From Planctomyces sp. SH-PL62 (GTDB lineage Bacteria; Planctomycetota; Planctomycetia; Planctomycetales; Planctomycetaceae), in contig CAMDEA010000094.1 of NCBI GenBank assembly GCA_945893045.1, forward strand, positions 1 through 33,394: a stretch of 33,394 nucleotides of DNA. Reading direction: 5' to 3'. Under the pieces are notes generated by a model, which saw nothing but the letters and a program-made list of their open reading frames with translations, had not been told where the DNA came from and did not search any database. This document shows positions 1 through 8,166 of this stretch, one piece after another. Every line of letters starts with the position of its first letter. Position 1 is the first letter of the stretch. A program made the translations under genes and the position numbers.

Positions 1-45
1 ATTTCAAAATTGCCTCGGCAATTTTGAAATTTGAACGCCCGACCC
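1..45. repeat. Intergenic palindrome, cut by the window edge
   Basis: Positions 1-14 and 17-30 are perfect 14-base inverted arms with a two-base loop. Positions 20-45 match positions 24111-24136 at 24 of 26 bases, so this is a second copy of the palindrome found downstream of the ftsI-like gene. It lies just past the stop of the minus-strand gene ending at 65 and could act as its terminator. The left part of the element is probably outside the window. Confidence 0.7.
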
Positions 46-64
46 CAATTCACCGCGTCGGAAG

Positions 65-1180
65 CTACTGACGTTGATCGATCGGCCCCTGGCTGAGCCT
101 GGGGGATTCGCTGAGGCTGGCGGTGAAGGTGTTGAGAAACTCATGGCAGAATCGTTGTGTGAATCGTGTCGCTCCGTCGGCGAGCAGATGATGCCCGTCC
201 CAGAAATCTTGATCCGCATTCCACTCTGTGGCATCGACCACTGGCACGCGGTAATCGTGAGAGATGCCGGTCAGGTAGTCATTGAGTTTTGCTCGGACAC
301 CCAGTGGATACATCTCTTGGTGTGCTGTCGCCACCGGCATGACGTACAGCGCGGCTTTGATGTTTTCCTGCTGGCAGATCTCCAACATTTTTCGCACCGC
401 TCGATCAGCGACGTCGGTGACTTCCCAATCCGTTAAGCCTTGCTCGTACTCGGATCGCGATCGTTCAATTCCACGGCGGTATTCCTCGGCCGAGGCGACT
501 TTGACCCCCTCGGCAAACGGTCGCCAGCCCCAGGGGGAATAGCGCTTGGGTGAACCATTGCTGGCCACATCCGTCTCGATCCAGGCCGGCGCGAAACGGC
601 GAAGAACTCGGAGTCGCAAAGTCGCCCAATGGCTCGACCACTCCGATGTCGGAAGGGACTCACGAGTTTGTGGTCGCTCGACGTGACCAGCCAGGATCGC
701 CAGTTCCTCGGCCTCCATTCCCCGTTTCTTCAATGCCGAGTCTTCGCTGTATTTGTCCGTTTGATTCAATAAGGCGGGCAGCAGTTCGATCAATACACCG
801 GATGGGTGGATGCCTTCTGACAGAGCTCGCCGCAGGTGAATGAGCTGTTGCCTTGGCCCCGCTCCTGCCATTCCAAAGTTGAAGACCATCGGCCCTGGAT
901 GGCTCGAATCCAATTTAGGCAGCACTTCTGGACGAATCCCTGCCCCAGTCCGCGAACTTCCCAACACCAGGATGAGCGGCCGTTGAGGATGTTCCTTCAG
1001 ACGCTCACGCAGCTTCGTCAGTTTGATCTCGTACAGCGGATCGCGAACGGTGGTGTTGTCAGAACCAGCAATCATGGGCAAGCCGACCTGAATGCCGATG
1101 AAAGCCAGCAGGCCGCAGAGCAGCGTCACTCTTGCTCGCGCCGACAGGTGCCGTGCGTTTCGGATTTGATGATTCTTCAT
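65..1180 (-). CDS. SGNH-like acyltransferase accessory protein (AlgJ/AlgX/DUF1574-like)
   Basis: About 371 residues. An N-terminal hydrophobic segment (VTLLCGLLAFIGIQVG) should anchor it in the membrane with the rest in the periplasm. A GxS-type block (LVLGSSRTG) and a C-terminal D-x-x-H block (WDGHHLLADG) match the SGNH-hydrolase-like fold of proteins that work beside MBOAT acyltransferases, such as AlgJ and AlgX. The ATG at 1180 is preferred because it lies 16 bases after the MBOAT stop; a longer reading from 1231 would run back into that gene. It is the last gene of the glycan operon. Inferred role: transfer of an acyl, probably acetyl, group from the MBOAT partner to a polysaccharide. The family assignment rests on motifs and context, and the acceptor is unknown. 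Confidence 0.7.
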   Translation of the reverse strand: MKNHQIRNARHLSARARVTLLCGLLAFIGIQVGLPMIAGSDNTTVRDPLYEIKLTKLRERLKEHPQRPLILVLGSSRTGAGIRPEVLPKLDSSHPGPMVFNFGMAGAGPRQQLIHLRRALSEGIHPSGVLIELLPALLNQTDKYSEDSALKKRGMEAEELAILAGHVERPQTRESLPTSEWSSHWATLRLRVLRRFAPAWIETDVASNGSPKRYSPWGWRPFAEGVKVASAEEYRRGIERSRSEYEQGLTDWEVTDVADRAVRKMLEICQQENIKAALYVMPVATAHQEMYPLGVRAKLNDYLTGISHDYRVPVVDATEWNADQDFWDGHHLLADGATRFTQRFCHEFLNTFTASLSESPRLSQGPIDQRQ

Positions 1181-1196
1181 GGTTGAGTTGATCTCA

Positions 1197-2621
1197 TCAA
1201 AACTGAAAATAGATAAACGCCTTACCGGCAATGGGGCGAATCAAGAGCGCCAAGGAGAGCACCGTTGCGTAACCGGTTCCCAACATCGGAGCCGGCATTC
1301 GCTCGGCGAGCTTCCGCCACCAGCCCGCTTCGACCAACAGATGGCACGCCATGCAAACGGCAGTCAGGACAATCAAGCTTTGCTTTGAGTACGGTAAGTC
1401 CATGCCGTAATGCGGCACGACCAACCTCTCGAAGAAGATTGCTGCTGCCGAGAACGAAGTCGCTCGGAACAGCACCCATCCCAGCGAGACACAAACGTAA
1501 GTCAGAGCCATGCAGCCCAACATTCCTGGCAGACTCTGCAACCATCCGGTCAGGCGCGGGCGGCCACGACAGAAGTCGCGAAAAACTCGATGCCCCACCA
1601 GCAACAACCCGTGCAGCACGCCCCACGCCACGAAGGTCCAACTCGCCCCGTGCCATAGTCCACCCAGCGTCATCGTCACCAAGAGATTTCGGTTCGTGCG
1701 CCATGCTCCGTCTCGACTGCCTCCCAGTGGAATGAAGAGGTAATCGCGCAGCCAACTCGATAACGAGATGTGCCATCTCCGCCAGAAGTCGGAGATATTC
1801 GTCGCCAGATAGGGCATGTTGAAGTTCTGAGCCAGCTTGAAGCCCAGCATGTGCGCCGAGCCGATCGCCATGTCGGTGTAGCCGGAGAAGTCGCAGTAGA
1901 TCTGTATCGAATACGCCAGCATCGCCAACCACACGGCGCTGGTCCGAAAGGCGGCCGGTTCCGCAAAGACTGGGTCCGCGAATAACGCCATGCGATCGGC
2001 GATCACCAGCTTCTTGAACAATCCCATCAAGAAGAATTGGACGCCGAGATTCAGCCGTGCCCAATTCCAACGCTTGGGGCGATCGACCTGAGACAAGAAA
2101 TCGCGAGCACGCACAATCGGCCCGGCGACCAGGTGCGGAAAGAAGGTGATGAACAAGAGAAAGTTCGGCAGACTCCGTTCGGCCCGCACGTCGCGCCGGT
2201 AGACATCGACGGCGTAGTTGATCGCCTCGAACGTGTAGAACGAAATTCCGATCGGCAAAATGACGCTCAGCACAGGCAGAGAGACCGTCGCTCCCGCCGC
2301 CTGCAACGCTTGCTCCAGTGATGCCAAAAAGAAATTGGCGTACTTGAAGTAACACAGCAGCCCCAGATTGGCCGTGATCGTCACGCTCAGCAGCAGCTTG
2401 CGCCGTCGCGTGTCCGTAGACCCGTCCATGGCCCGTGCGATGCAGTAATCCAAACTGCTCGACACAGCGATGATCGCCGCCAGCCAATGATTCCAACTGG
2501 CATAAAAAAAGAAGCTCGCCGCCAGCAGCAAATAGACTCGGGCGCGTTGCCAGGGCATCGCCCAATAGACGGCGAACACCAGCACGAAGAACAGCAAATA
2601 CTGCTGCGAACAAAAAAGCAT
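1197..2621 (-). CDS. MBOAT family membrane O-acyltransferase (AlgI-like)
   Basis: A 474-residue polytopic membrane protein, about the usual length for AlgI. It carries the family signature FWRRWHISLSSWLRDY and the GLWHGASW block with the presumed catalytic histidine, residue 324. Members of this family move acyl groups from cytoplasmic donors across the inner membrane to O-acylate exopolysaccharide or other envelope polymers. The ATG at 2621 begins MLFCSQQYLLFF and lies 14 bases after the stop of the glycosyltransferase gene; an upstream open frame only overlaps that gene. It is followed by the SGNH-like gene, the standard AlgI-AlgJ style pairing. The family call is firm; the substrate is unknown. 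Confidence 0.93.
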   Translation of the reverse strand: MLFCSQQYLLFFVLVFAVYWAMPWQRARVYLLLAASFFFYASWNHWLAAIIAVSSSLDYCIARAMDGSTDTRRRKLLLSVTITANLGLLCYFKYANFFLASLEQALQAAGATVSLPVLSVILPIGISFYTFEAINYAVDVYRRDVRAERSLPNFLLFITFFPHLVAGPIVRARDFLSQVDRPKRWNWARLNLGVQFFLMGLFKKLVIADRMALFADPVFAEPAAFRTSAVWLAMLAYSIQIYCDFSGYTDMAIGSAHMLGFKLAQNFNMPYLATNISDFWRRWHISLSSWLRDYLFIPLGGSRDGAWRTNRNLLVTMTLGGLWHGASWTFVAWGVLHGLLLVGHRVFRDFCRGRPRLTGWLQSLPGMLGCMALTYVCVSLGWVLFRATSFSAAAIFFERLVVPHYGMDLPYSKQSLIVLTAVCMACHLLVEAGWWRKLAERMPAPMLGTGYATVLSLALLIRPIAGKAFIYFQF

Positions 2622-2635
2622 GCCGAGTCTCACAA

Positions 2636-3676
2636 TCAGGCGGCTCGTTTTTCCGCGACCTCGGACAGAGATATTCCCTTCGGCGCGGTGGTCATGAGAC
2701 GAATCGCCTCCTGCCATTCCGCCTCTTGGCCGGACCAGTCGGCCGCGCGGAGGGAACGTCGATAGATCGTGCCGTCCCTCACGACCAGATTCAGCACCTG
2801 ACGCCAAGTGCGATTCAGGAATCGCCGAAAACGACGAAATGCGTGATGGTCGCTTTGCTTCAGCCCTAGCCCCGGCAACAACCCGTACCATTTTTGAACG
2901 AGATGCTCGGCCTGAATGCGGCTCACTCCGAGTTGCTCAAGTTGGCTCGACAGAGTCTTCCGAAACTGTTGCTCCATTTCGACGGCTCGACTGGGATCTG
3001 ACACTTTCGGTGTCACTGAAAAGTTGGAGTCATGTTCTTCATGCAAGTAGAAGATTTCTGGAAACACCTTGACCCGTCCCCGCATCACGCTGAGTTGCGA
3101 GAGCATCAACTCAGGGAAGAAATGTGAATAGGCGCAATCAAGACCGGTCGTGGTGATTTGGAAATTGTCTCGCAAAGTCGCCGTACGATAGACGCCATAG
3201 AAGGTCGAGAAATTGAACCGAAACATCTTCCGGCAGCGAGCGATGGGATCGTCATCCACTAACGAGTACCCGGCCGTGGCATAGGGTGGTTTTCCCGGAT
3301 GATTGACGATGGCCATGATCCCCTGAGCCACCGAGTAGTCAGAGTGGGTCTCCAGGAATTCGACGCAATGCTCCAAAGCGGGCGGCAACAAACAATCGTC
3401 GTCGGCACAGAGGACAACATAAGGAGTGTCGATCTGCTGGAGGGCTTGATGAATTTTGTTGACGACATCCGCGTCGAAGTGGCGGTAAGTGATGTTGAAC
3501 GATCCACGCATTCGATGAATCACGTCCAGATTCTCCGCCGCGGCGTCTGGACGACTGGAGTCAGCGACGAAGAACGAGCAAGGCAACGGACACTGCTCAT
3601 AGAATTGAAACAGTCGCCGCAGAAACGCCGGGCGGTTGTAGGTCGGAATCAGACAGGTGAGTTGATCGTGGGACAT
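2636..3676 (-). CDS. Family 2-like (GT-A) glycosyltransferase, TIGR00180-type
   Basis: 346 residues. The N-terminus CLIPTYNRPAFLRRLF is the nucleotide-sugar binding start of a GT-A fold, and VVLCADDDCLLPP is the DxD-type metal and donor-phosphate motif. The C-terminal third is less characteristic. There is no membrane segment, so it should work at the cytoplasmic face. The ATG at 3676 has a GGAG eight bases upstream. The gene sits 27 bases after the aminotransferase gene and 14 bases before the MBOAT gene. Inference: it attaches the modified sugar made by the upstream genes to a lipid-linked or polysaccharide acceptor. Donor and acceptor cannot be read from the sequence. Confidence 0.85.
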   Translation of the reverse strand: MSHDQLTCLIPTYNRPAFLRRLFQFYEQCPLPCSFFVADSSRPDAAAENLDVIHRMRGSFNITYRHFDADVVNKIHQALQQIDTPYVVLCADDDCLLPPALEHCVEFLETHSDYSVAQGIMAIVNHPGKPPYATAGYSLVDDDPIARCRKMFRFNFSTFYGVYRTATLRDNFQITTTGLDCAYSHFFPELMLSQLSVMRGRVKVFPEIFYLHEEHDSNFSVTPKVSDPSRAVEMEQQFRKTLSSQLEQLGVSRIQAEHLVQKWYGLLPGLGLKQSDHHAFRRFRRFLNRTWRQVLNLVVRDGTIYRRSLRAADWSGQEAEWQEAIRLMTTAPKGISLSEVAEKRAA

Positions 3677-3703
3677 CGGCGGGACTCCGTTGAGCTGGCC
3701 AAC

Positions 3704-4858
3704 TCAGGCGGCGAATTGCCGGTGGCTCGTGGCCGCGGTCGTCATGATGTTGCGCAGTTCCTGGCACACGAACTCGACTTGTTCGCGAGTCACGGACATA
3801 GCGCAGGGAAGATTGATTCCATGCGGACTGATCTCATAGGCATTGAGATTGCCGCGGCGCGCCGTCGAGGATTCCGAAAGGTGCGCATAAGCCGGAAGTG
3901 AACTCAGCGGATGAAACATCGGCCGAGTGGCGATGCCAACGGCGGCCAATTGCGCTCCAAGGTTTTCCTTCTTCAATCCAAGCGCCGGATCAAAGACGGC
4001 GGTGACCATCCAATAGGAATTTCGAGTTTCGGACGGCTCCGCATTGAGCGATACGCCGGGAAGGTTCCACAGGGCTTCGGCATACCAGGCGAAAATCTGA
4101 CGTTTTCGGCCGACAAGCTCCTCCGCCCGCTCGACCTGCGCCAGTCCAAGCGCTGCTTGCAGACTGCTCATTTTGTATTTGAAGGCCACTTCACGATTGA
4201 AAAAACTGACATCGCCGGGGACACGCCCGTGATCTCGCAGAATCAGAACTCGTTCGTAAAGCTCGCGTCGATTCGTCACCAACATGCCACCTTCGCCGGT
4301 GGTCATCGTCTTCGAGCCATGAAAGCTGAAGACACCGGTGTGACCAAATCCGCCCGCCTTTCGGCCGGCATACTCCGACCCAAATGCTTCGGCGGCATCT
4401 TCAATGACGGGGACGTCATGGCGGCGCGCGATCTCCAGGATCTCGTCCATGCGCGGCATGTTGCCGTAGAGATCCACCACGATCACCGCTTTTGTGCGTG
4501 AGGTGATGCGGCGTTCAAAGGACTCCGGTGACAGGCACCATGTTTGGCGGTCGATGTCGGCGAAGACCGGTTGTGCTCCGACGTAGCTGATCGGTGCCGC
4601 CGACGCGATCCAGGTCACGTCCGGCACAATCACTTCGTCTCCCGGTCCTACGTCAAGCGCCTCCAGCGCCAAGTGAATCGCCGAGGTGCAGGAGGGCAAC
4701 GCCACGGCGTGCTCGACTCCGATGTATTCCGCAAAGGCCTGCTCGAAGCGGTCGTGATATTTGTTCGCCTGCCCGTACCAGCAATTGCTGACGGCGTCCG
4801 TGACGTAGTCGATTTCTTTTTGAGTGATCCAGGGTCCGGCAACCGGGATGGGTTCCAT
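3704..4858 (-). CDS. DegT/DnrJ/EryC1/StrS family PLP-dependent sugar aminotransferase
   Basis: 384 residues. Typical landmarks are in order: LPSCTSAIHLALEAL near residues 54-68, VIEDAAEAFGSE with the PLP-pyridine aspartate at 154, and SFHGSKTMTTGEGGM with the PLP lysine at 183. The family aminates keto-sugar nucleotides; close relatives include perosamine synthase and PglE, which act at C4 of 4-keto-6-deoxy sugars. The dehydratase upstream makes exactly such a 4-keto-6-deoxy intermediate. The ATG at 4858 starts MEPIPVAGPWITQKE and lies 49 bases after the previous stop; the extra 29 codons upstream show no similarity to the family. The family is certain; amination at C4 is inference. Confidence 0.94.
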   Translation of the reverse strand: MEPIPVAGPWITQKEIDYVTDAVSNCWYGQANKYHDRFEQAFAEYIGVEHAVALPSCTSAIHLALEALDVGPGDEVIVPDVTWIASAAPISYVGAQPVFADIDRQTWCLSPESFERRITSRTKAVIVVDLYGNMPRMDEILEIARRHDVPVIEDAAEAFGSEYAGRKAGGFGHTGVFSFHGSKTMTTGEGGMLVTNRRELYERVLILRDHGRVPGDVSFFNREVAFKYKMSSLQAALGLAQVERAEELVGRKRQIFAWYAEALWNLPGVSLNAEPSETRNSYWMVTAVFDPALGLKKENLGAQLAAVGIATRPMFHPLSSLPAYAHLSESSTARRGNLNAYEISPHGINLPCAMSVTREQVEFVCQELRNIMTTAATSHRQFAA

Positions 4859-4907
4859 GATTCGCCTTCCAGGACAGGTCAGTGACGGAATTGGCCAGCC
4901 GCGTTGT

Positions 4908-5636
4908 TCAATCCTTGACGCATCGCAGCCAGCCGCCGGGACCAACGGTCAGCAGCAACTTGTTTTCGATCTCGGCGTTGAGTTCGAAGCGGTCCGTGGT
5001 TTTGAGAAACTCTTGCAAGGCGGTCCCTGGATTGTTGCCGGGCCCCCAAGGCCGATCGGGAAAGGCATCGGCGGGCATCTGTTCGATGACCGTGTCGAGC
5101 ACGATCAGGTAGCTGCCGCGTGTGACCAGTGGCGCGTAAAGCTGAAGCTCGCGGAGCACATGCTCGTGCGTGTGATTCGAGTCTAAAACGACCATCACGG
5201 GCGACTTGCCCCGCGCCGCCGCCCGAACTTGTTCCGCGATGTTGTCGTCCACCGAGGATCCTTCGAGCATGTCGATCCGATGAGCCAGCGGGTGTGCTTC
5301 GATGGCTTGGCGATTGTGCTCTCGGATGTCGATATCCAGCCCCAGCACTCGCCCCTGACCACCGATGAGCTGCAACATCGACGCCGACAGGATAAGCGAT
5401 CCGCCATGCGCGATCCCGGTCTCAACGATGAGTTCCGGTTGGACGTCCCAAATCACTTCCTGAAAGGCGACGATGTCTTGCGGATATTGGATGATTGGCC
5501 GGCCGAGCCATTTGAAATTGTAGGTGTAGCGGTACTCACAGGTCCGGTTGAAGAGTTCGCGAGACAGGCTGTGAATCTGTTTGTCCGCGGCCATCTGAGC
5601 GATGAGCTGTGAATCTTTTGGATCGTGTGAGGACAT
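4908..5636 (-). CDS. CmcI-family (cephalosporin hydroxylase-like) SAM-dependent O-methyltransferase
   Basis: 242 residues. The core LIVETGIAHGGSLILSASM is the SAM-binding loop of the CmcI/rhamnosyl O-methyltransferase family. VMVVLDSNHTHEHVLREL holds the acidic and histidine residues expected to bind metal near the acceptor hydroxyl. Despite the cephalosporin hydroxylase name, members in sugar clusters are usually thought to be O-methyltransferases. The ATG at 5636 starts MSSHDPKDSQ; the upstream extension overlaps the acyltransferase gene and is not family sequence. It lies between the sugar acyltransferase and aminotransferase genes, suggesting that it methylates a hydroxyl of the same sugar. 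The target position is unknown. Confidence 0.85.
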   Translation of the reverse strand: MSSHDPKDSQLIAQMAADKQIHSLSRELFNRTCEYRYTYNFKWLGRPIIQYPQDIVAFQEVIWDVQPELIVETGIAHGGSLILSASMLQLIGGQGRVLGLDIDIREHNRQAIEAHPLAHRIDMLEGSSVDDNIAEQVRAAARGKSPVMVVLDSNHTHEHVLRELQLYAPLVTRGSYLIVLDTVIEQMPADAFPDRPWGPGNNPGTALQEFLKTTDRFELNAEIENKLLLTVGPGGWLRCVKD

Positions 5637-5671
5637 CGTGAGCGCGCTTTCGTCGAATGAGAGTTCGTGTC

Positions 5672-6355
5672 TTAGGGTACGTTGTCTCGAATGATTTTGG
5701 CGGGGTTGCCATAGGCGACTTTGTCGTCGGGGATGTCGCGTGTCACGACAGCTCCGGCACCGATGCTCACGTTGCGGCCGATCCGGATGCGTGGCAGCAC
5801 CACGGCTCCCGCACCGATCATCGAGAAGTCGCCAATCTCGACACAGCCAGTGATCGTGGCTCCGGGAGCGACATGCACTCCGTTTCCCAGCACGGATTCG
5901 TGATCGACACTGGCGTTCGTGTTGACGATGCACGCCCGCCCCAGCACAGCCTCCGTCCCGACCGACGAGTGTGCCAGACATTGGCTGCCCGCTCCGATGA
6001 TCGCGCCGTCCGCGACGAACGCGCGGGGATGAATCGCGGTGAGAGGTTCGATTCCGAATGTCGCGAGTCGCTCTTGAATATCGCAGCGGACCTTGCCGCG
6101 CTGACCGCCAATCGCCACCAGCGATTGCACTCCTTGATGCGGGCAGGTCTCACGCCAGTGGTCGAAGCCGGTTGACCCATGAAACACCGGCACGTCCGCA
6201 AGGGGCGATGTCGCCTCTGGGTCATTGTCGAAGATGGCCACCACTTGATAACCGAGCGGACGCAGGAACTCGTTGAGCACCTTGGCATGGCCGCGAGCCC
6301 CCCAGACAATGACGGGGCGCGGTCGCGTGACACTTTCGGCGCGCAGCACAGTCAT
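5672..6355 (-). CDS. PglD/NeuD-type sugar N- or O-acyltransferase (left-handed beta helix)
   Basis: 227 residues. The N-terminus VIVWGARGHAKVLNEFL is the sugar-nucleotide binding alpha/beta domain of this family. From about residue 105 onward hexapeptide repeats form the left-handed beta helix, ending in VAYGNPAKIIRD, a common family ending. His152 in NASVDHESVLG is the likely catalytic base. Members such as PglD acetylate the amino group placed on a 4-keto-6-deoxy sugar by a DegT aminotransferase, and a DegT gene lies two genes downstream. Its ATG at 6353-6355 overlaps the stop of the RfbC-like gene by four bases (ATGA), implying translational coupling. Whether it is an N- or O-acylase is inferred from context only. 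Confidence 0.9.
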   Translation of the reverse strand: MTVLRAESVTRPRPVIVWGARGHAKVLNEFLRPLGYQVVAIFDNDPEATSPLADVPVFHGSTGFDHWRETCPHQGVQSLVAIGGQRGKVRCDIQERLATFGIEPLTAIHPRAFVADGAIIGAGSQCLAHSSVGTEAVLGRACIVNTNASVDHESVLGNGVHVAPGATITGCVEIGDFSMIGAGAVVLPRIRIGRNVSIGAGAVVTRDIPDDKVAYGNPAKIIRDNVP

Positions 6356-6897
6356 CGCGTCCTCGGCTCGAGAGAATCGGGATAGGACGCATCTCGCGGC
6401 GAGAGGATGCGATGCTCGGCAGCGGGCCAGCGAATGCCGAACGCCGGGTCATTCCAACGGACTCCCGTCGCGGACTCGGAATGCAACACTTGCGACATCT
6501 GATAGAAGACTTCGGAGTCGTCGGTCAGCGTTTGAAAGCCGTGTGCGAATCCTTCGGGAATGTAGAGCTGACGATGATTGTCCGCCGACAATTCAAACGC
6601 GGACCAACGGCGATAGGTTGGCGAATCCGGCCGCAGATCGATGATCGCGTCAAAGATCGCCCCGCGAGTGCAGCGCACCAGTTTCGCTTCAGCGTGCGGC
6701 TCGCGCTGAAAGTGCATTCCTCGCAGCGTACCGCGTAAGCGATTCGTCGAAATGTTGCATTGCACCAAGCGCGGATTGAGGCCACGTTCCTCAAACTCAC
6801 GGGCGCACCATGTCCGCGCGAACGAACCTCGCTCATCGGAGATGAGTTCAGGCTCGATGAGCCATGTGCCGGAGAATTCGGTGGGATGAAAGAGCAT
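6352..6897 (-). CDS. rfbC: RfbC/RmlC-type NDP-4-keto-6-deoxy-sugar epimerase
   Basis: 181 residues, normal length for dTDP-4-dehydrorhamnose 3,5-epimerase. The cupin core carries LRGMHFQ with the presumed catalytic His62 and EVFYQMS with Tyr132; IPEGFAHGFQTL is another family block. It should invert stereocentres next to the 4-keto group. No rmlA, rmlB or rmlD is nearby, while a CDP-glucose pair (rfbF, rfbG) and a C-methyltransferase are, so the substrate here is more likely a CDP-linked, C-methylated keto sugar than dTDP-4-keto-rhamnose. It starts 12 bases after the C-methyltransferase stop. The family is certain; whether it acts at C3, C5 or both is not readable. Confidence 0.92.
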   Translation of the reverse strand: MLFHPTEFSGTWLIEPELISDERGSFARTWCAREFEERGLNPRLVQCNISTNRLRGTLRGMHFQREPHAEAKLVRCTRGAIFDAIIDLRPDSPTYRRWSAFELSADNHRQLYIPEGFAHGFQTLTDDSEVFYQMSQVLHSESATGVRWNDPAFGIRWPAAEHRILSPRDASYPDSLEPRTR

Positions 6898-6909
6898 CTT
6901 GCAGCTTGC

Positions 6910-8166
6910 TCAAGCGACCTTCACATGTGGAATCGGGATGATGAACTTGCCGCCTTGATCTCGATACCGCTGTTGCTGGGCCAGGATTTCATCGGCGAAG
7001 TTCCAAGTCAGCAGCAGGCAGTAATCGGGACGATCGGTCAGCAGCTTATCGGGATCGTAAATTTTCAGCCGAGTGCCGGGCGTGTAGCGGCCTTGTTTGA
7101 CGGTGCTGCGATCCACAACGTAATCGAGCATGTCGGCTCCGATGCCGAAGTAATTCAGCAGCGTGCTGCCCTTGGCCGAGGCACCATAGACGGCGATGCG
7201 TCGATTGTCGGCCTTGAGCGTTCGCAGCAAGCCGGTCAGTTCGCGGCGCAGAGTTTCGACGCGCTGACCGAAGTCGAGGTAATGCGTCTCCGAGTTCGCC
7301 CAGTTGGCCTCGTCCGCCAGCATCGTGCGTACGCATTCGCCAACGGGGACTGTCCCGGCGTGTCGAGCAAAAATGCGCAGCGACCCGCCGTGAATCGGCA
7401 GTCGCTCGGCATCGACGATCTCCAGACCGTGCCGGCGGAACAGTCGGTCGAGTGCCGTCAGTGAGAAGTAACACAAATGCTCGTGGTAGATCGTGTCAAA
7501 TTCGACGTGCTCGATCAGGTCTTTCAGATACGGAGCCTCGACCACCACCACGCCGTCCGGCTTGAGCAGTGTCTTGAAGCCGGCCACCACGCCATTCAAA
7601 TCGGGAACATGAGCCAGCACATTGTTGGCATGAATGACATCGGCCCGTTGACCACCGGCCACGAGTTGATCGGCCAGTTCGCGGCCGAAGAACTCGCTGA
7701 TGGTCGGCACACCTTTTTGCTCTTCGGCCACGCGAGCGATGTTGCGAGCGGGTTCGATCCCCAACACGGGAACGCCCGCGCGTTGATACCACTGCAACAG
7801 ATACCCGTCGTTGCTGGCGACCTCGACCACCAGGCTCTCGCCGTGGAGTTGGCAGCGATCCGTCAGGCTCTCAGCAATCTTTCGCGCGTGCTGCACCATC
7901 GTGTCGGAGAACGACGAGAAGTACGCATACTCGCGAAACATCTTCTCCGGCGGCACGGACTCGGTGATTTGCACCAGCGAACAAGCCGGACACCACGCCA
8001 AGTCCAAGGGCCATGTCGCCTCTGGCTGGCCGAGTTCGTCTTCGGTCAGCAGCGCATTCGCCAACGGAGTCTGGCCCAGCGAGAGCACGTTCTTCAGGCC
8101 GCTTTGGCCGCAGGAACGACACTCAAGCGAGGCTCCACCAGTTGCTGGAAGTAATTCATGTACCAT
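6910..8166 (-). CDS. Sugar C-methyltransferase, TylC3/NovU type (class I SAM)
   Basis: 418 residues with the three expected parts. First is an N-terminal zinc-binding domain with cysteines at 16, 19, 59 and 62. A Rossmann SAM domain follows with VVEVASNDGYLL near 113-124. The C-terminal domain belongs to the C-methyltransferase family. The YHEH motif at 227-230 matches the active site of sugar C3-methyltransferases. These enzymes add a methyl branch at carbon 3 of a 4-keto-6-deoxy sugar nucleotide. The ATG at 8166 is the only sensible start in frame and makes the gene overlap the end of rfbG by 73 bases, so the two are probably translated together. The order rfbF-rfbG-methyltransferase-rfbC is consistent with a branched CDP-sugar pathway. 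Confidence 0.93.
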   Translation of the reverse strand: MVHELLPATGGASLECRSCGQSGLKNVLSLGQTPLANALLTEDELGQPEATWPLDLAWCPACSLVQITESVPPEKMFREYAYFSSFSDTMVQHARKIAESLTDRCQLHGESLVVEVASNDGYLLQWYQRAGVPVLGIEPARNIARVAEEQKGVPTISEFFGRELADQLVAGGQRADVIHANNVLAHVPDLNGVVAGFKTLLKPDGVVVVEAPYLKDLIEHVEFDTIYHEHLCYFSLTALDRLFRRHGLEIVDAERLPIHGGSLRIFARHAGTVPVGECVRTMLADEANWANSETHYLDFGQRVETLRRELTGLLRTLKADNRRIAVYGASAKGSTLLNYFGIGADMLDYVVDRSTVKQGRYTPGTRLKIYDPDKLLTDRPDYCLLLTWNFADEILAQQQRYRDQGGKFIIPIPHVKVA

